DNA of 64,000 nucleotides from Synaphobranchus kaupii (GCA_029718625.1 CM056383.1:66340849-66404848), one strand, 5' to 3'. Positions 1 through 14,629 are shown, numbered from the stretch's first letter. The notes: a model not told the origin generated them from the letters alone. Numbers and translations are program-made.

Positions 1-660
1 ACCTGAGATGAATTTTACTTGCACCCATCCCTCTGGTAAACACAAGTGGAAGCTTGTGTAGTGACTTGGGAGGTATCCCTTTCCTTTTCTTCCTCATAAT
101 TTTGGTAGTGGACTCAAAGTCGAGCATTCCCACTTGCCTGTTCTTCCCAGTGAACTATTGGAATAAAGGCCTATGCCTGCTCCTCAGGCGCGAGCAAACT
201 GCCATATGTATGTGTGTTTACAGTCATGTGTATGTGTGTGTTGTTTACAGGCGTGTGTTTGTGGAAGTCCCTGCAGGGAATCTTGCACTGATTGAACAGT
301 TTTACCTTGATTTTAATGCCACCTTGTGGCTGGCATTAACTGAGTAAAATTTACATTTATAGTGTGCAGTGCACCACACCCATCTGGTGATCACTCTATA
401 TCCTATTTGTATGATGACTACTACTAATATTATTATTAATACTACTACTAATAATAATGTCATTATTGTTATTATAATTGCTAAATTTTTTAACAATGAT
501 AACTTCTATGAATAGTATATTAACCGGTGTGAGTATTGTTTTATTACATTTTCAAAGGTTTGACCCCTGTGCACAAGGTGAGTGTAGGCTTATGCAACAG
601 TGGTATAGGGTTAAGTATCTCCATTTGGCTTATTGATTCAGCATGTATCTTATGTGACTC
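1..660. other. Intergenic, no gene seen
   Basis: No coding signal on either strand. The stretch has a TG-rich patch around 207-255 and a run of imperfect ACT/ATT triplets around 415-475, both microsatellite-like. Nothing else is recognisable. Confidence 0.6.
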
Positions 661-896
661 CTTAGGGCGCGTCCAAATCCACTTTTGCTAGTTGAACGGC
701 AGATAATTTCAGCGCACAGTAAGGCTCGAGGTTCAAACGGGCTGAACTTAGTGTCTTAATTAATAATAAGTGTGCCCTGGGCGTAATATGCAATAAACCA
801 ATCCGAGCGTCATCTCCCATTCCCTTTAAAAGGCACCTGTGTTTGCGCCTTGGCGGATTGCTAATATAATCCTGGATTTAGAAAAACCCTTTTGTT

Positions 897-1540
897 CATG
901 GGTATCGGCACGTGCAGTTCAGCATCACGCCTTCTAAAGCCCTGTAATGTGTCCTCATTTATGTCCATGAGGCATCCGTGAATTTTGGCAATGTTATGCA
1001 ACACACAACACACCAGAAAGAATGTTCTGACCTTCTGGGGGCTGTATTTTTATGTTCCACCTGACGTATCCAAACATCTTAAGCGCATTTTCAACACACC
1101 AAATGTACTTTCTATTATAATGCGTTTTTAGTTGAATCAATCGGTCCACTCACCCTTGCAGGCATGATATACGGGTGTCGTCCGCCATGTCTTTAATAGA
1201 TGGCCATTGTCCCCAAACAGCCCCCCCCCCCCATTCCAGGGGGGATTCCTGTTGGCCAATATAAAGGAGTCATGGCTTGATCCAGGATAATTTGCGAATA
1301 CATGTGTAATCCTAACTGTAGCATCGCAAATCACCTGGATGTCGATGGAGTGGGCTCCCTTGTGGGGAATCGAAAGTTCGCCGCAAAATAGTTTTACCCG
1401 TTCTTGGCTGGCAGGTATTATGGGGGAATTCACAGCGACGGGGAGAGCGCATAAGGACAGCGCGCATTCGTCTTCAGCTCATTTACCAGGAGACGACAGA
1501 TGTTTGTCACAGCCTGATGGAATATTGCGCCCTTAAAATA
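897..1540 (-). pseudogene. Decayed PIF/Harbinger transposase (HARBI1-like nuclease)
   Basis: HARBI1-type DDE nucleases cut and paste Harbinger transposons. Read on the minus strand, three blocks of this family are visible but not in one frame. The block PGSSHDSFILANRN (about 1261-1300) is followed by LFGDNGHLLKTWRTTP (about 1170-1225). These correspond to the central DDE region around the second catalytic Asp. Further on, RLRCLDTSGG and VRTFFLVCCVLHNIA (about 988-1085) match the C-terminal end with its CVLHN signature. The upstream half, including the DGTH motif with the first catalytic Asp, is not readable, and stops separate the blocks. A run of 11 C at 1220-1230 lies in the middle. This is an old dead copy. 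The outer limits of the transposon were not found, although the GC-richer sequence from about 664 to 1900 probably all belongs to it. Confidence 0.8.
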
Positions 1541-1900
1541 ACAATGAAACAAACCGTAACATGACTTTAGACCCGGGTTTTTGTTGCCCTCAGTGCAAAA
1601 TACTTTCGGCTGCATCAAAATAGCGGTGCGCCAACGACGCGCCTGGCCACACCTCATCTTAAGATAAACGCTCCCAGATGGGCGCACGTTCATTCGTCGT
1701 CTAAACAACGTGGGCACTGGACAGGAAAATGACAAGTGCGTTGGGTCTGCCATTAGCGAGGATGCTTGCGTTTGGTTTACCGCTGCTTGAGATAGAGCCC
1801 TTACTGTCCTCTGCAGCTCTACGTTTGGCTCAGTATCGTATAACACCTCCTACCCAGTACAACTAACTGAAGGCAGGGTTTCACGCTGACGGCTTCGCCG

Positions 1901-4900
1901 CGGTAATGCTGAAACAGCGGGATGCTAAGGGCGGGGATGAAAGGAATAGGGCTTCCTCAAGGTGGGCAATCCCACTGCAATGGTCGACTGCACTGACTTT
2001 GCTGGGCAGAAAAAAAACAAGATTCAGCATCTCCACCTGGCCCCTCCCCCAGCCAGCACAGAAAATACCTTTCTGTGAACATTTCAGTAAACACTAGATG
2101 TGGCGGTGAGCCAATATAATACAGTAAAGTCAATATAGAACATCCTCCGCGATCACCTGAGCATGTCGCTCCATGCACTGTGTACTGACACCTCACTATC
2201 GGACTGAGATCTGTTTCTCATTATGTTATGATAAAGAGGGCCATCTGATGCTTTTGGGAAATAGTTTTTTCGGCCAAAGTTTGAACAAAAAATGCGAAAT
2301 TTGTTCTGGCAATACGCAAGCCTCTGCTAAAACTGCGATGCGGGGAGAGTCTAATCACTGAGGCTAAGAACTATAGGCTCGCAGTGAACGAGACCGCCGA
2401 CTGCTAAGGGTACAATCCCACGCCACGTAACCCGGGGCTTCGATCTGCCCACCTGATGCTGCCGGCGAAACTCCCGCGCCTTTTCTCATCGCTCTCCTGC
2501 GGTTGCGCAGCGTGGCCTCGCCGCGACTTTATCCGTCGACGGCTGTTTTCATTCAGGAAAGACATTAAAAGGAGATAAAAACTCAGGGAGCGGTATTTGA
2601 TGTCGGCGTCAGCATGTGCATTTCTCAAGCCATCAGCAGATCATTAAGCAAGAGTGGGTCTGTGCATCATAGATTGCCTGCAATTATAGCGCAAATGTGA
2701 TGATGCGTACAGCTATATGGAAGGAGATGCTTTAATTGCACTGAATAGTCCTGGTGTTTAATTATTTTGTTATTTTCCTCAAGGTATAGGGGAGGTTGCT
2801 GTTTTAACAAAGCTGAAAAGCAAAAAGGAGAGAAGAAAAAAAAAGAAAAGAAATTAAGTCAGAGCACTGCATCGCCCTTTCTTGACCTGTGTCTTGACAG
2901 TGCTTCCCAACATGCATTGCTTTTCACAATTGTGCTGTAACCTCTGTGGCACTATTTTAGAATAAATGTGCTCATCACTTGTTGTGTCAGCAGGGGTGGT
3001 TAGCTGACAGCTCTGGCCTGTGCGTGCTACCAGCTCTGAAAAAGCCCTACTCCCATTTAGTAGATGTCGTACATAGATGTAAAGTCTTAGTTTTTAGCAT
3101 AATACAAGACACAAATGTTGTAAAAAAATATATATATTTTTTTTTTTATTATTATAAAATAGAAAAATAAAATGCAGTCAAATTTGGCAAAGGATAGAGC
3201 TAAACTGACTGTACAAAAATAGTGCAATACTTCTTTGCCAATTTTTTTATTTAATTTTTTTATTAAATTTTTTTGTAAAACACAGTTATGTGCAGATTGG
3301 GCACACTGCAGGTTCTGTTAAGCCAAAATATATTTTACTACATCAGAATATGGACACCAAAAGACAAGGTAAAGTGATAAAGAAAAATGACCATCCACTG
3401 CTTAATCTGTGTACAGTGGAGTACCGTGCGTGGGGGTTATAAAAGGTATCCCTTTTTGTATAAAAGGCGATAACAACAAAATTGCATGAAACCAAAGTGT
3501 CTGAACCTGAAATAATATACAATGTACTGTATTAGGGGATGTGGTAGTGTCCTACTAAATTTGGTTTTGGTTGCAACCTTTGGTTTTCAACTTAATGTTG
3601 AAACCCAAATATCGTCCTCTGCTGTTTTAGCACCAATTACCAAGCCACTTGGCAGATCTCATTTCTTTAATATCTTGACAAAAAACAAATATGGGAAAGA
3701 TTTATTCAGCTGTTTTCATATAGTTAAGTCCATAAAAAAATATAGCATTTAGATTAAGACTTTTTTTCTGACAACCTAGCTCAAATTCCACAACTCTAAT
3801 CGCTAAAGTAGACATAGCGATATGTTGGGCATGACAAATGCTTTTGATGGGTGAAATTTCAGTTTATTATTAGTTTATTATTAGTTTTTAAATAAACCTT
3901 TATAATCCTACTACACCGGAAATGAATTGACCATTGACTTCACATTGGGCATATATTTTGTAGCCACATGACGCTAACTGAACATTCGAACGACCGTTGA
4001 ACAACATTCTCCTTCGTGCAAGATTTCTCCCAAGGCAAATTTTACTCGCTCGGTTTCTGATGCTCTCATTAAACTGCCAAAGCACAGAAACCGGCTGTAG
4101 GCTACTAACTGTTACCTATTTTTAACCTAAAAGTCCAAAGTGAGTTTTGAATTTTCCGGTATGGTTTAACATTTTTCTGAATCACAAGAAGTTTGGGCAA
4201 ATAAACTCAAGAGAGCAAGGTGGATATTTTGCCAGGTCAGTGATCAGCAGTTCCACACAACTCTGACCTAACAGCACTAACTGCTTAGCTACGTGAACTT
4301 GGCCATCGTTAGCTAGTGTAAAGCTAGCAAGAATACACCTACTATCTAACTTTGCTAGCTAATGTTAGATAAAAAACAAACTTATGTTAGCTACTAACGT
4401 TAACTGTTTCTCATTTCAGACATGTTCACAATATTATCAGTAATGAAGCTACAAGCACCACACCGTGTGATTTGAAATACAATAGACCAACATAGCTACA
4501 GAACTTTATAGCAGTCAGATATAAAAAAGTACTGGAAATCCCTGATAGTGTAGAGCTGAAGTTTGGCTTGGTGGTGCTCATTTGAATTTTCCTGCAGCTT
4601 TTGACCAAGCTAAACTTAAAAATATAGTTTTTGTTATTAATATGCTACAGTATAAAGTAGTTTTATATAGTGATATATAATTTGTACCAAGAAAAAGGGA
4701 AGTTGGGCTGCAGTAATACCTTTAAGGGCACATGAGAGAAATGTAGAAAATGAATGCAGGTTGGAGTGTCACAGAATAGACAGACATTGTTATTCTCCAT
4801 CTTTGGTTAAATATTTAGTGAATTATTCTCAGAAAGCTATTTCTTATTTCATACAGTACAAACTTCTGTGCACTTCCATGTTTTTAAAGGCCTATGTACA

Positions 4901-5834
4901 AGCTTTCTCCTTTCGGTATTTCTTTTTTATCATCTTTTCTGATATCATCCCATAGCCTTTCCTTCTCGTCTCAGCAGGCTTCATTTCTTTGGTCGATTTC
5001 TAGATCACTGTTCAATCATGCCTTGTGGGAGATATCTGTTAAATTTTGTTTGGCTACTAAAGCTTTGGCTTTAACAGATTGATATAGCAAACATTTCTCG
5101 GAGGAAATCTAGGAGATACTACAGAATTCATTGAATGTGGAGTACAGTTGATCCCACGGCAGCACAATGTCGATGTCGGATGGTTACTGAAGAAGGATAG
5201 CAGTCCTCTGTCAAGGGACCTCTAATAGAAAAAGAATGGCAGTGTCTGTTTGTAATGATTAAATAGAACTTTTTTACACATGTAAATATATTCTTCTACA
5301 ATATACTGAGTATTGGAGAAGGGATATAAATAAAATTATTCTATAGAGCAGTCAGGAAAACTTGAAATGCAGATGTATGCATGAATCACCATTATTTTCT
5401 ATTTCTACAGATTACTGAAGGGAAAGAATTCATGAGACCCTGAATTGAAATAACTGTTTGACATCATCTACACTACATGGTGCCATTTAGGACAAAAAAA
5501 TCTTTAGTGTACTGTACACATGTATTGGTTTTTTTGGCATATGAATTGGCTTGCTTTTAATATTTTTTTTTTTGATGTGCATTTGTTTAGTTTTGTCAGT
5601 GATGCATGTTTTATTTGTCATTTATGTATTTATTGGTTGGTAATTTACTTAGGCATTGATTTCATTGTCATGCATATTAGTATTCAAGCATATTTTAAGC
5701 TGTACAAAATCGTGACATGGATCAGTCCACAAATTATTCAGCGAAAAAGTAGCCAAGGCTACACAAATTGCATGTTTTGTGTTGCAGCTGGGCAGAGAGG
5801 TGTTTCTATGAGAAGTGAATTTTATTCACTTACT
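1901..5834. other. Intergenic, AT-rich, no gene seen
   Basis: Short open frames here are random in composition and resemble no protein family. A homopolymer A/T patch lies at 3121-3170 and another at 3240-3285. The 4250-4400 segment is rich in GCTAGC/TTAGCTA words. No RNA gene or repeat with clear ends was recognised. Confidence 0.5.
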
Positions 5835-5839
5835 CATTC

Positions 5840-6170
5840 TGTTACGACCCAAAACCCACCCGCGTTACAATAACCAAATGGTTACAAAGGCCTTTTCACA
5901 CAGTACAAAATAAGTGGCCGCAAATAGAACTAATGCCACAATAGCAACTTAAAAATGCGCTTCAGCTTGACAGCAAGGCTGGCAACATGCATGGAGCAAA
6001 CCAAAGAACAGGATGAAACACACCAACGAGAGAAATGCCACTAGTATATATGCTCCCCTGGTAATCAGGCACAGGTGTCTTAAATTGCCAATCACTACCC
6101 AGGTGAGCCGAATGAAACGAGTTAGACATTTTAAAGGGCCACACTCGCAAAGCAGCATAGGAACGTAACA
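5840..6170 (-). repeat. LTR (3' LTR in element orientation)
   Basis: Starts TGTTACGACC and ends GAACGTAACA. It matches 7658-7987 with few differences. On the minus strand it contains GCATATATAC, a plausible TATA box, near 6040-6055. Confidence 0.85.
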
Positions 6171-6182
6171 CCCCCACACATA
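6171..6182 (-). other. Candidate polypurine tract
   Basis: On the minus strand the bases next to the 3' LTR read TGTGTGGGGG. This is a short G-rich tract in the expected place for plus-strand priming. Confidence 0.45.
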
Positions 6183-6589
6183 GACAATGACTAATCTGTC
6201 AAATAACACCGCAGATTAGACATTGAAAACCAAACAATTTACCTATAGATAAAAATCACAATGGAGGTAAACTCCGACTGAATGATACAGGCTTAAAGAG
6301 AAAAATATTATCAAACAAAAGATACCCATGTAGCACAAGGCTACAACGCAACAAACGCCACACCGAATGACGAGCACTACCGAAAAGGTACCAGATAGTA
6401 TACACTAGAAACGCTACACTAAAGGCACACACTGTCGCAAAGAATGTAGTACAAATAGCAGCTAGTTACATAAGACAAAAAGGTGTACGTGCAAAATAGT
6501 GACGAATACAAACTAAGAAAAATGCTGAAAAAAAACAGCTCACATAGCATTATTAACAAACAGGACTAAAAGACAGATACAAAGTCCAA

Positions 6590-7445
6590 TATAGGACAAT
6601 TACAAAGCCCAGGTTATAGACTTGCAAACCTTTAATGGCAAGCAAACAAAATCCAGATCTTGGACGACACAAAGCGAGCCCCAATAGCAAGCAAACAAAG
6701 TCCAGATCTGTACAGCACAAAGCGAGCCTTTAATGGTAAGCAGTTCAAAGAACGTCTGTGGTGTTTAGCTCACGAGGGTGTCCTGAGGCCAGAGTGTCTG
6801 GTGTGTGTAGCTCACCAGAATATCCTGAGAGCAGAGTGTCTGTGGTGTGTGTGGCTCACCAGAATATCCTGAGAGCAGAGTGTCTGTGGTGCAAGCAACA
6901 AAGTCCAGACCATGGACACACAAAACATGCCCCAAATGGCACACAAACCGAGTCAATATCCTGAACAGGAACAAAGCGAGCCTTTACTGGAAAGCTAACA
7001 AGTCCAACTCAAGGACGAAACAAAAGCGATCCGTAAGACAAGCAACAAAATCCTGATCACGGATGAAACTAGCCTTAAATGGCAAATAGTGTCCATATCA
7101 TGAACGGGACACAGCGAGCCTTTACCGGAAAGCGAACAGAAATCTAACTAATGGACAAAACAAAGCGATCTGTAAAGTGCAAGCAACAAAGTTAAGATAA
7201 TGGACAGAATAAAGCAAGCCTTAAATGGCAAACAAAGACTGTATAGACGAGGCAAAAATTAGCCTTAAATGAAAATTGAACAGTCCAGGTGTTGGACTGG
7301 CGAGCCTTTATTAGCAACAAACAAAACCCAGATCTTGGACAATAAAGCAAGCCCTACTAGCAAGAGAACAAAAATACAGATCTGGACAACACAAAGCAAG
7401 CCTCCCGTGGCAAGCAGACAAAGTCCATATCCCAGATTATTAAAG
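6590..7445. repeat. Degenerate tandem array inside the LTR element
   Basis: Roughly ten diverged units share the words AGCGAGCCTTTA or AAGCAAGCC followed by GCAAGCAAACAAAGTCCAGA or close variants. They recur every 40-110 bp through most of the internal region. A second, tighter block at 6790-6890 repeats AGAATATCCTGAGAGCAGAG. The array replaces the coding region expected between the LTRs. Confidence 0.65.
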
Positions 7446-7637
7446 TTCAAATTCACTCAAAGGCCAAGACAGCAAATACAAAACTACAAATATGTCCTAT
7501 TAGAAATACACACAAGAAATAAGGGAAAAATGATTAAGAGTCAGTTATTGCAAAAAATACCAAAGCAGCAAAAGGACTTTAGAGGACAAAGGACCACATG
7601 GAAAACAAAGTAGCCACACCTCCTTATAAATATTCAT

Positions 7638-7655
7638 ATCCCGGACGAGCCCCCA
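7638..7655 (-). other. Primer binding site, tRNA-Pro type
   Basis: The minus strand reads TGGGGGCTCGTCCGGGAT. This is the tRNA-Pro primer site known from gamma-retroviruses such as murine leukaemia virus. It is 18 of 18 by my recollection of that site, and sits 2 bp from the LTR end. Confidence 0.8.
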
Positions 7656-7657
7656 AT

Positions 7658-7987
7658 TGTTACCACCCAAAACCCACCCGCTCACAATAACCAAATGGTT
7701 ACAAAGGCCTTTTCACGCAGTACAAAATAAGTGGCCGCAAATAGAACTAATGCCACAATAGCAACTTAAAAATGCGCTTCAGCTTGACAGCAAGGCTGGC
7801 AACATGCATGGAGCAAACCAAAGAACAGGATGAAACACACCAACGAGAGAAATGCCATTAGTATATATGCTCCCCTGGTAATCAGGCACAGGTGTCTTCA
7901 ATTGCCAATCACTACCCAGGTGAGCCGAATGAAACGAGTTAGACATATTAAAGGGCCACACTCGCAAAGCAGCATAGGAACGTAACA
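7658..7987 (-). repeat. LTR (5' LTR in element orientation)
   Basis: Starts TGTTACCACC, ends GAACGTAACA, and is followed by the CATTC duplication. It is the partner of 5840-6170. Confidence 0.85.
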
Positions 7988-8198
7988 CATTCTCATTTCA
8001 ATTCCAAGACTGTTGGCAAGTCTAGAAAAGCGTAGTTGTCACTGTTCCCTGTTCTGCAATGAAGCAGTCACAGCGAGGTTAACGCTCAATGTTCCAGTTC
8101 GTGATTTTGACAGTAAAGCTTGCTCCTCCGTTATATTTGTCAGAAATTTCTATACCGTTGACCCTTTGCAGTACCTTCAGTCTCGTTCTCTGTCAGAC

Positions 8199-8254
8199 AG
8201 CGCTAAAGCTATCTGGGGATAGCGCTAAAGCTATCTGGGGATAGCGCTAAAGGC
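8199..8254. repeat. 22-bp tandem repeat, about 2.5 copies
   Basis: The unit AGCGCTAAAGCTATCTGGGG plus two bases is repeated without visible change. Confidence 0.85.
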
Positions 8255-8582
8255 TCAGTGAACATTTTTTTGCTGAAAAGTCAGTGAAACACCGTCTAGG
8301 CATTCGGGTGAAAAACCAGCATTTTCGGCTTAAAAGAGAAAGTTTTCTAGCTGACTAGGACGTAGCCAGGCTATATCCGGGTAAAACCTGAATATTGGGA
8401 TTATGTGAAAATGTCTCTTAACCCAGATTTCTACCCCTCTACATGTCTCAATTCTGGCTTTTGCTCACTGGGGTAGTACCCTCCTGATTTAATACTCTGA
8501 CAAAAGTAGTTCAGCAACATAGCAGAGAATCTGTTCTTCATTCATTCACACCTATTCCATGTATATTACATATTGTATATTA

Positions 8583-8617
<35 letters not shown>

Positions 8618-9645
8618 ACATATTATTATATATACATATTCAACTTTGCCACTCCGCTCCCTTTCCGAATACAGCTGCTGTGGAATCCTGCTGTGGTTGA
8701 TCAAATATTTTTCGTTTGTTTTACTGATTTATTTTGTGCAAATTGTGCGTTTTTATACCTGCGAGGTATTGGTAATGGAGCCATGCCGTAAGAAGGGCAT
8801 GCCCGCACCGTGCCTCGCTGGAAAGGACGGAGCTAGGCCCTGTTCGATGCGGAGAAACCGTGGAGGGAAACGGTTGTCACCTCAGATGGCAGCTCGACTC
8901 TCCCTAGGCGCCATGCCCCCCCCCCCCCCCCCAACCCCCCCAACATCCCAAACAACACATCAACAAAGGTACTGTGCAGTGCCCCTACTCCCCTTCACTG
9001 CACTCCTGTCTGTTTTACTTTTATTTCACTTTCTGCCAAGTCCGCCCTTGTTCTCTCTCAGCCTGCCAGGAGCGCCGGGCTCGTCGCCCACTCACGCCTC
9101 CATTTAGGCTTTTTGAAGTTGTGAACTTTTACTTCCTTATTACATTTCAACTTTCCCTGTTTTTCAGATCCCTGTCATGCATTAAATTTCACCCTTTGCC
9201 CTACACGCCACTCAGTCTCTGCCTCTGGAGAGATCTTATTCAAAGTCTCTCTGGCACTATGTGTGCTGGAGTCTGCAACTCTGAATGCAGATTGGATACC
9301 GTTCAGCTACAGTATACTGCAGGCCTAAATATCAGATGCAATACTTTGTCAACAGTTTATGAGGGTGAGGGCAAATTATAAGCCAAATGCGAGTGCAGGA
9401 CAGGGTATGAAAAATCATTTCCTATAACCTGAGTATATGAGCCACAAATCATGAACCATAGGAACATTTAACCAACAGGCTAGTCTCGAAGGGCTTCATT
9501 TATCAACTGTTCATAAGCACATTTTCATGGGAAAAAAATGCATGCAAATAATTCCTTGTAGTTGAATGCAATTGAGAATATGGATGATCCTGGTAAGATG
9601 TTGCAAAGATTGAAAACAGCCTTCTTTCATAAATCTTATTTTTCT
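8255..9645. other. Intergenic with microsatellites
   Basis: Contains a (TTA)n run at 8585-8616 and a 17-C run at 8916-8932 followed by further C-rich sequence. The open frame across this stretch is low-complexity (Leu/Ile and Pro runs) and is not a gene. Confidence 0.6.
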
Positions 9646-9680
9646 ACACACACACACACGCACACACACACACACACGCA
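9646..9680. repeat. (CA)n microsatellite
   Basis: CA dinucleotide run broken by two CG steps. Confidence 0.9.
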
Positions 9681-9903
9681 GTCATTTCAGTGGTAGTGAG
9701 GGCTATGCGTTCATTATGAGAGCCATCCACAATACCATATTTTGTGTCCACCAATACCATGAATGTAATGTAATGGACACGCATGCTGAGGACATTTTTG
9801 TTGCTGGGCAGTGGCACCTTCCCATCATGCCTTAGAGATAGCTCTAAGAGCTGGCTAGCTAGCTGGTTCAATTACAAATTACATAGCAGATTAAGCTGCT
9901 GTT

Positions 9904-11740
<1,837 letters not shown>

Positions 11741-11850
11741 ATGTGATTGATTGACTAATGATATCCTTTATTGGTCACCAGTGGGGAAATTCATATTGTC
11801 ACCAGGAGCAAAACACGTCATTCAAAGAGAGACCTAAAAACAAGGGGCAG
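11741..11850 (-). repeat. 3' tail of a non-LTR retrotransposon (CR1/L2/Rex1-like)
   Basis: On the minus strand it reads GAATTTCCCCACTGGTGACC followed by AATAAAGGATATCA and a TCAATCAATCA tail. This arrangement is typical of fish CR1/L2/Rex1 LINE ends. Only the tail is preserved. Confidence 0.5.
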
Positions 11851-14056
11851 GAAAGCAACAAAAATGGGTATTTCTTTTGGGATGATGATGAAAAATCTGT
11901 TTGCATTTACAGCCTATTAATAATTTAAATGACACATGTAAATAACACAACTATCTTACCAGAACAATTTCAAATCTTTCTTTTTTTTCCACTGCAAATG
12001 GACAGTTATGAAAATATCAGGTAGGAGCAGGGAAAATATTGGAATGAATTCAGTGGTTAGAGGAACATGGCTGTCTTTACCACAGAATGGTAAATCATTT
12101 CATGAATCCTGGATGTCACTCACTCATTGCTGAATTTAAAGTTTTCTGGAAGTATAATAATGAAAATATTTAATTAATCACCCGTATACTTTGCCGTTCA
12201 CCCTTCTGTTATTTATTACTAAGTAATATTAAGGGCATGCCATTTTTTAAAGATATTATGTGGGATTCTTTGAGGGCAATGCTGTTTGGGCCATCTGGGA
12301 GAGCACAAGGAGAAATTAAAAAAGCTACGTCATTAGCATGGTGCCAAATAACCCATGTCCCTAAAACACATACATAAACAAATTATATATCCCAGTTTTT
12401 CATCACAGAAAGTACAATAAAGTAGATGTTATTCCTGAGGCATCAACTAAGGATTGATGCATGGACATCTTCAAGCCAAGGGACTCAGCAAAGTAATACA
12501 TTAACAATTCACGCCCGCGGATGGTATCCAATTCCCTGAGTGCAAACACATTTGTGCCACCACCTAGCTACAAGAATCTCATCACCCCTCGAAAATAAGA
12601 CGTGTCATTATTCTCTTATTCAGCGCCACTGTTTATGGGAAGCATTAGCACGCGTTTAACAGGGAATAATGCATGTTTACTGCTGTGAGGGGCCCCAGTT
12701 TACACCTGTGCATTGGTGTGAGTAATAGGAGAGAGGTGTGATATTCTTAGATTTGTACATAACTTTGAAAATGCTAATGGAAGGATATATGTGGCCCACG
12801 AAAACCTGTTAGCACATGCAACAGAAATTCTTGTGTAAGTGGTTGTTTACATTGTTATCAATTAATTTATCATTTTTCATTTTTCCAAATTACTTTAAAG
12901 CCCAAAAGCCTTCATGAATTTAGAGTGCAATAAATTATCACCACTTAATTGCGTTCCTTGGCAGTAAAAGGACGTCGGTCCAAGTTTTCCTGGAGATTTT
13001 ATGATTAAGGATCAAATTAATTGGATTTTCTCCTGGCTGTCTGAGTGAAACTGTTTGAGTATTAAAAGCGTCTGATGCCGAGATATTTCCTGGACTGGAA
13101 TTTCAATTAAAGGAACCTTCTGGGGGAAAAACTACTGAATTTCAGGCATACCTCATTCATATTGCGTTGCCATAGAAAATTATGTCCGACAAAACAAAAC
13201 GAGTGCATCATTTAGTCCACCTCCAAAAACGGCACTCACTGCTGTGGCTCAGATTTCAGTGGATGAACAGAGCTTATCTGAATGTAAGATGCAGGGATAA
13301 ATGCCTTCCCTTCATTAACAAAGAACACATAATTGTAAGCGGTATCAATGACAACATTTCTGGAATCCCCACAAATGATTTTATATAGACCTATTAAACT
13401 GTATTCCGTTTTATATTATTCAGACAATTCATCATCTCTCACACTGCTGGTGTGATTTTAGTCGTTTACGCTAAGGCCAAATGTAATATTAACATTGGTG
13501 TGTTGGTAGTGAATAAAAAGGCCTTTTTGACCCGAGACCACATGATTCATTTGACATGACACAGGAAGCATGCATCTCTCTTAGTGAAAATACATACACA
13601 TATTATACAATGAACTCTCACAGTCCTTGGCCATTTGTCGCATTACATGCACAATGCATTTTGCTTCTCTGCCCCATTAGCCAGTCACAGAACGATGACC
13701 TTGTAATGCAACACCCACACGCCCCAATGTCCCTCTATAAGATTGCAGGAGAAAACCTATGCAGCATTACATTTCATACTGTCACTGCTGGGTAAACTTG
13801 AAAGGACAGGAGGTGGCTCACCCAGTGTGGGCTCCATTGCAGGGGGTTCAGAGCCCACAATGCATCAGGGATCACAGCCCTGTTTGAGGAGGGCAAATCT
13901 CAAAACAGTCCATTGCACACCCACTGAACGGTTAAAGGTCTACCACAAAAAATATATATATAGCGGTATTGCAAACGCTCGAGAGCGCCCTGAAAATGTT
14001 CTTATTTTGCAATATCGTACAATATCACAAAACAGATAACGCAGGTATTTGGGATT
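11851..14056. other. Intergenic, no gene seen
   Basis: No coding signal. The stretch 12860-13110 is a TTAATT/ATTAA-rich block of balanced composition that resembles a conserved non-coding element in texture. This cannot be shown from one sequence. Confidence 0.45.
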
Positions 14057-14061
14057 ACTTG

Positions 14062-14624
14062 GTTACGTTCCTATGCTGCTTTGCGAGTGTGGACCTTTAA
14101 TTGTCTGCAACTCGTTTCATTCGGCTCACCTGGGTAGTGATTGGCAGTTGAAGACACCTGTGCCTGATTACCAGGGGAGCATATATATACTTGTGGCATT
14201 TCTCTCATTGGGAGGTGATTCATCCTTTTCTTTGGTTTGGGACTCTGCTTTCTATGTACATAAGCTGTCCTTTTTGATAGATAGATTAGATAGATTAGAT
14301 AGATTAGATAGATTAGATAGATTAGATAGATTAGATAGATTAGATAGATTAGATAGATTAGATAGATAGTTTAGTAAGGCTGCGGAAGACTTGCCTTTTG
14401 ATATTTCGTTTTCCCGGGTTCAGACTTAAATAGCTTTGATACTAAAGATTAGCTAAATTAGTTTGAGCTTCCTCTAGTTTTACCTACCATTGTTGCTGCG
14501 CTGTTCCTGCAAATTAAGCAAAACTATATGTATTTTTAAGAATGCTTAGTTGAGTTGGCACACATTTGGTAGACCCTTTGTAACCTCTTGGTTATTGTAA
14601 CACGGGTGGGTTTCGGGTTGTAAC
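14062..14624 (+). repeat. Solo LTR related to the 5840-7987 element
   Basis: Begins GGTTACGTTCCTATGCTGCT and ends GTTATTGTAACACGGGTGGG...TTGTAACA. These match the minus strand of the 5840 LTR at both ends, including the GCATATATATAC TATA-like site. The middle differs and holds a microsatellite. ACTTG at 14057-14061 and 14625-14629 could be the target duplication, although it overlaps the LTR terminal bases. No internal region or partner LTR is nearby, so this is probably a solo LTR of a sister subfamily. Confidence 0.75.
14276..14369. repeat. 9-bp microsatellite/minisatellite (TAGATTAGA)n
   Basis: About ten perfect copies of a 9-bp unit inside the solo LTR. In the + frame it would read as repeats of Leu-Asp-Arg, an accident of the repeat. 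Confidence 0.95.
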
Positions 14625-14629
14625 ACTTG

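Larger units (their letters stand above)
5840..7987 (-). mobile_element. Non-autonomous LTR retroelement, complete with TSD
   Basis: Two direct repeats of about 330 bp, 5840-6170 and 7658-7987, begin TGTTAC and end GTAACA. They bracket 1.49 kb of non-coding sequence. The 5-bp target duplication CATTC is at 5835-5839 and 7988-7992. On the minus strand an 18-base primer binding site complementary to the 3' end of tRNA-Pro lies 2 bp inside the 7658 LTR. A short G-rich tract abuts the other LTR. These place the element on the minus strand. No gag, protease, RT or integrase can be read, so it would depend on proteins supplied in trans. The LTRs differ at roughly eight positions (about 2-3%), so the insertion is not recent. 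It could be a TRIM/LARD-like Gypsy derivative or a deleted retrovirus-like element; the sequence alone does not decide. Confidence 0.85.

Noticed and set aside
2404..2628. GC-rich patch considered as a tRNA or exon
   Set aside because: No cloverleaf arms, B-box or splice signals; no protein resemblance.
14049..14369. Open frame ending in repeated Leu-Asp-Arg
   Set aside because: Solo LTR plus 9-bp microsatellite, not a protein gene.
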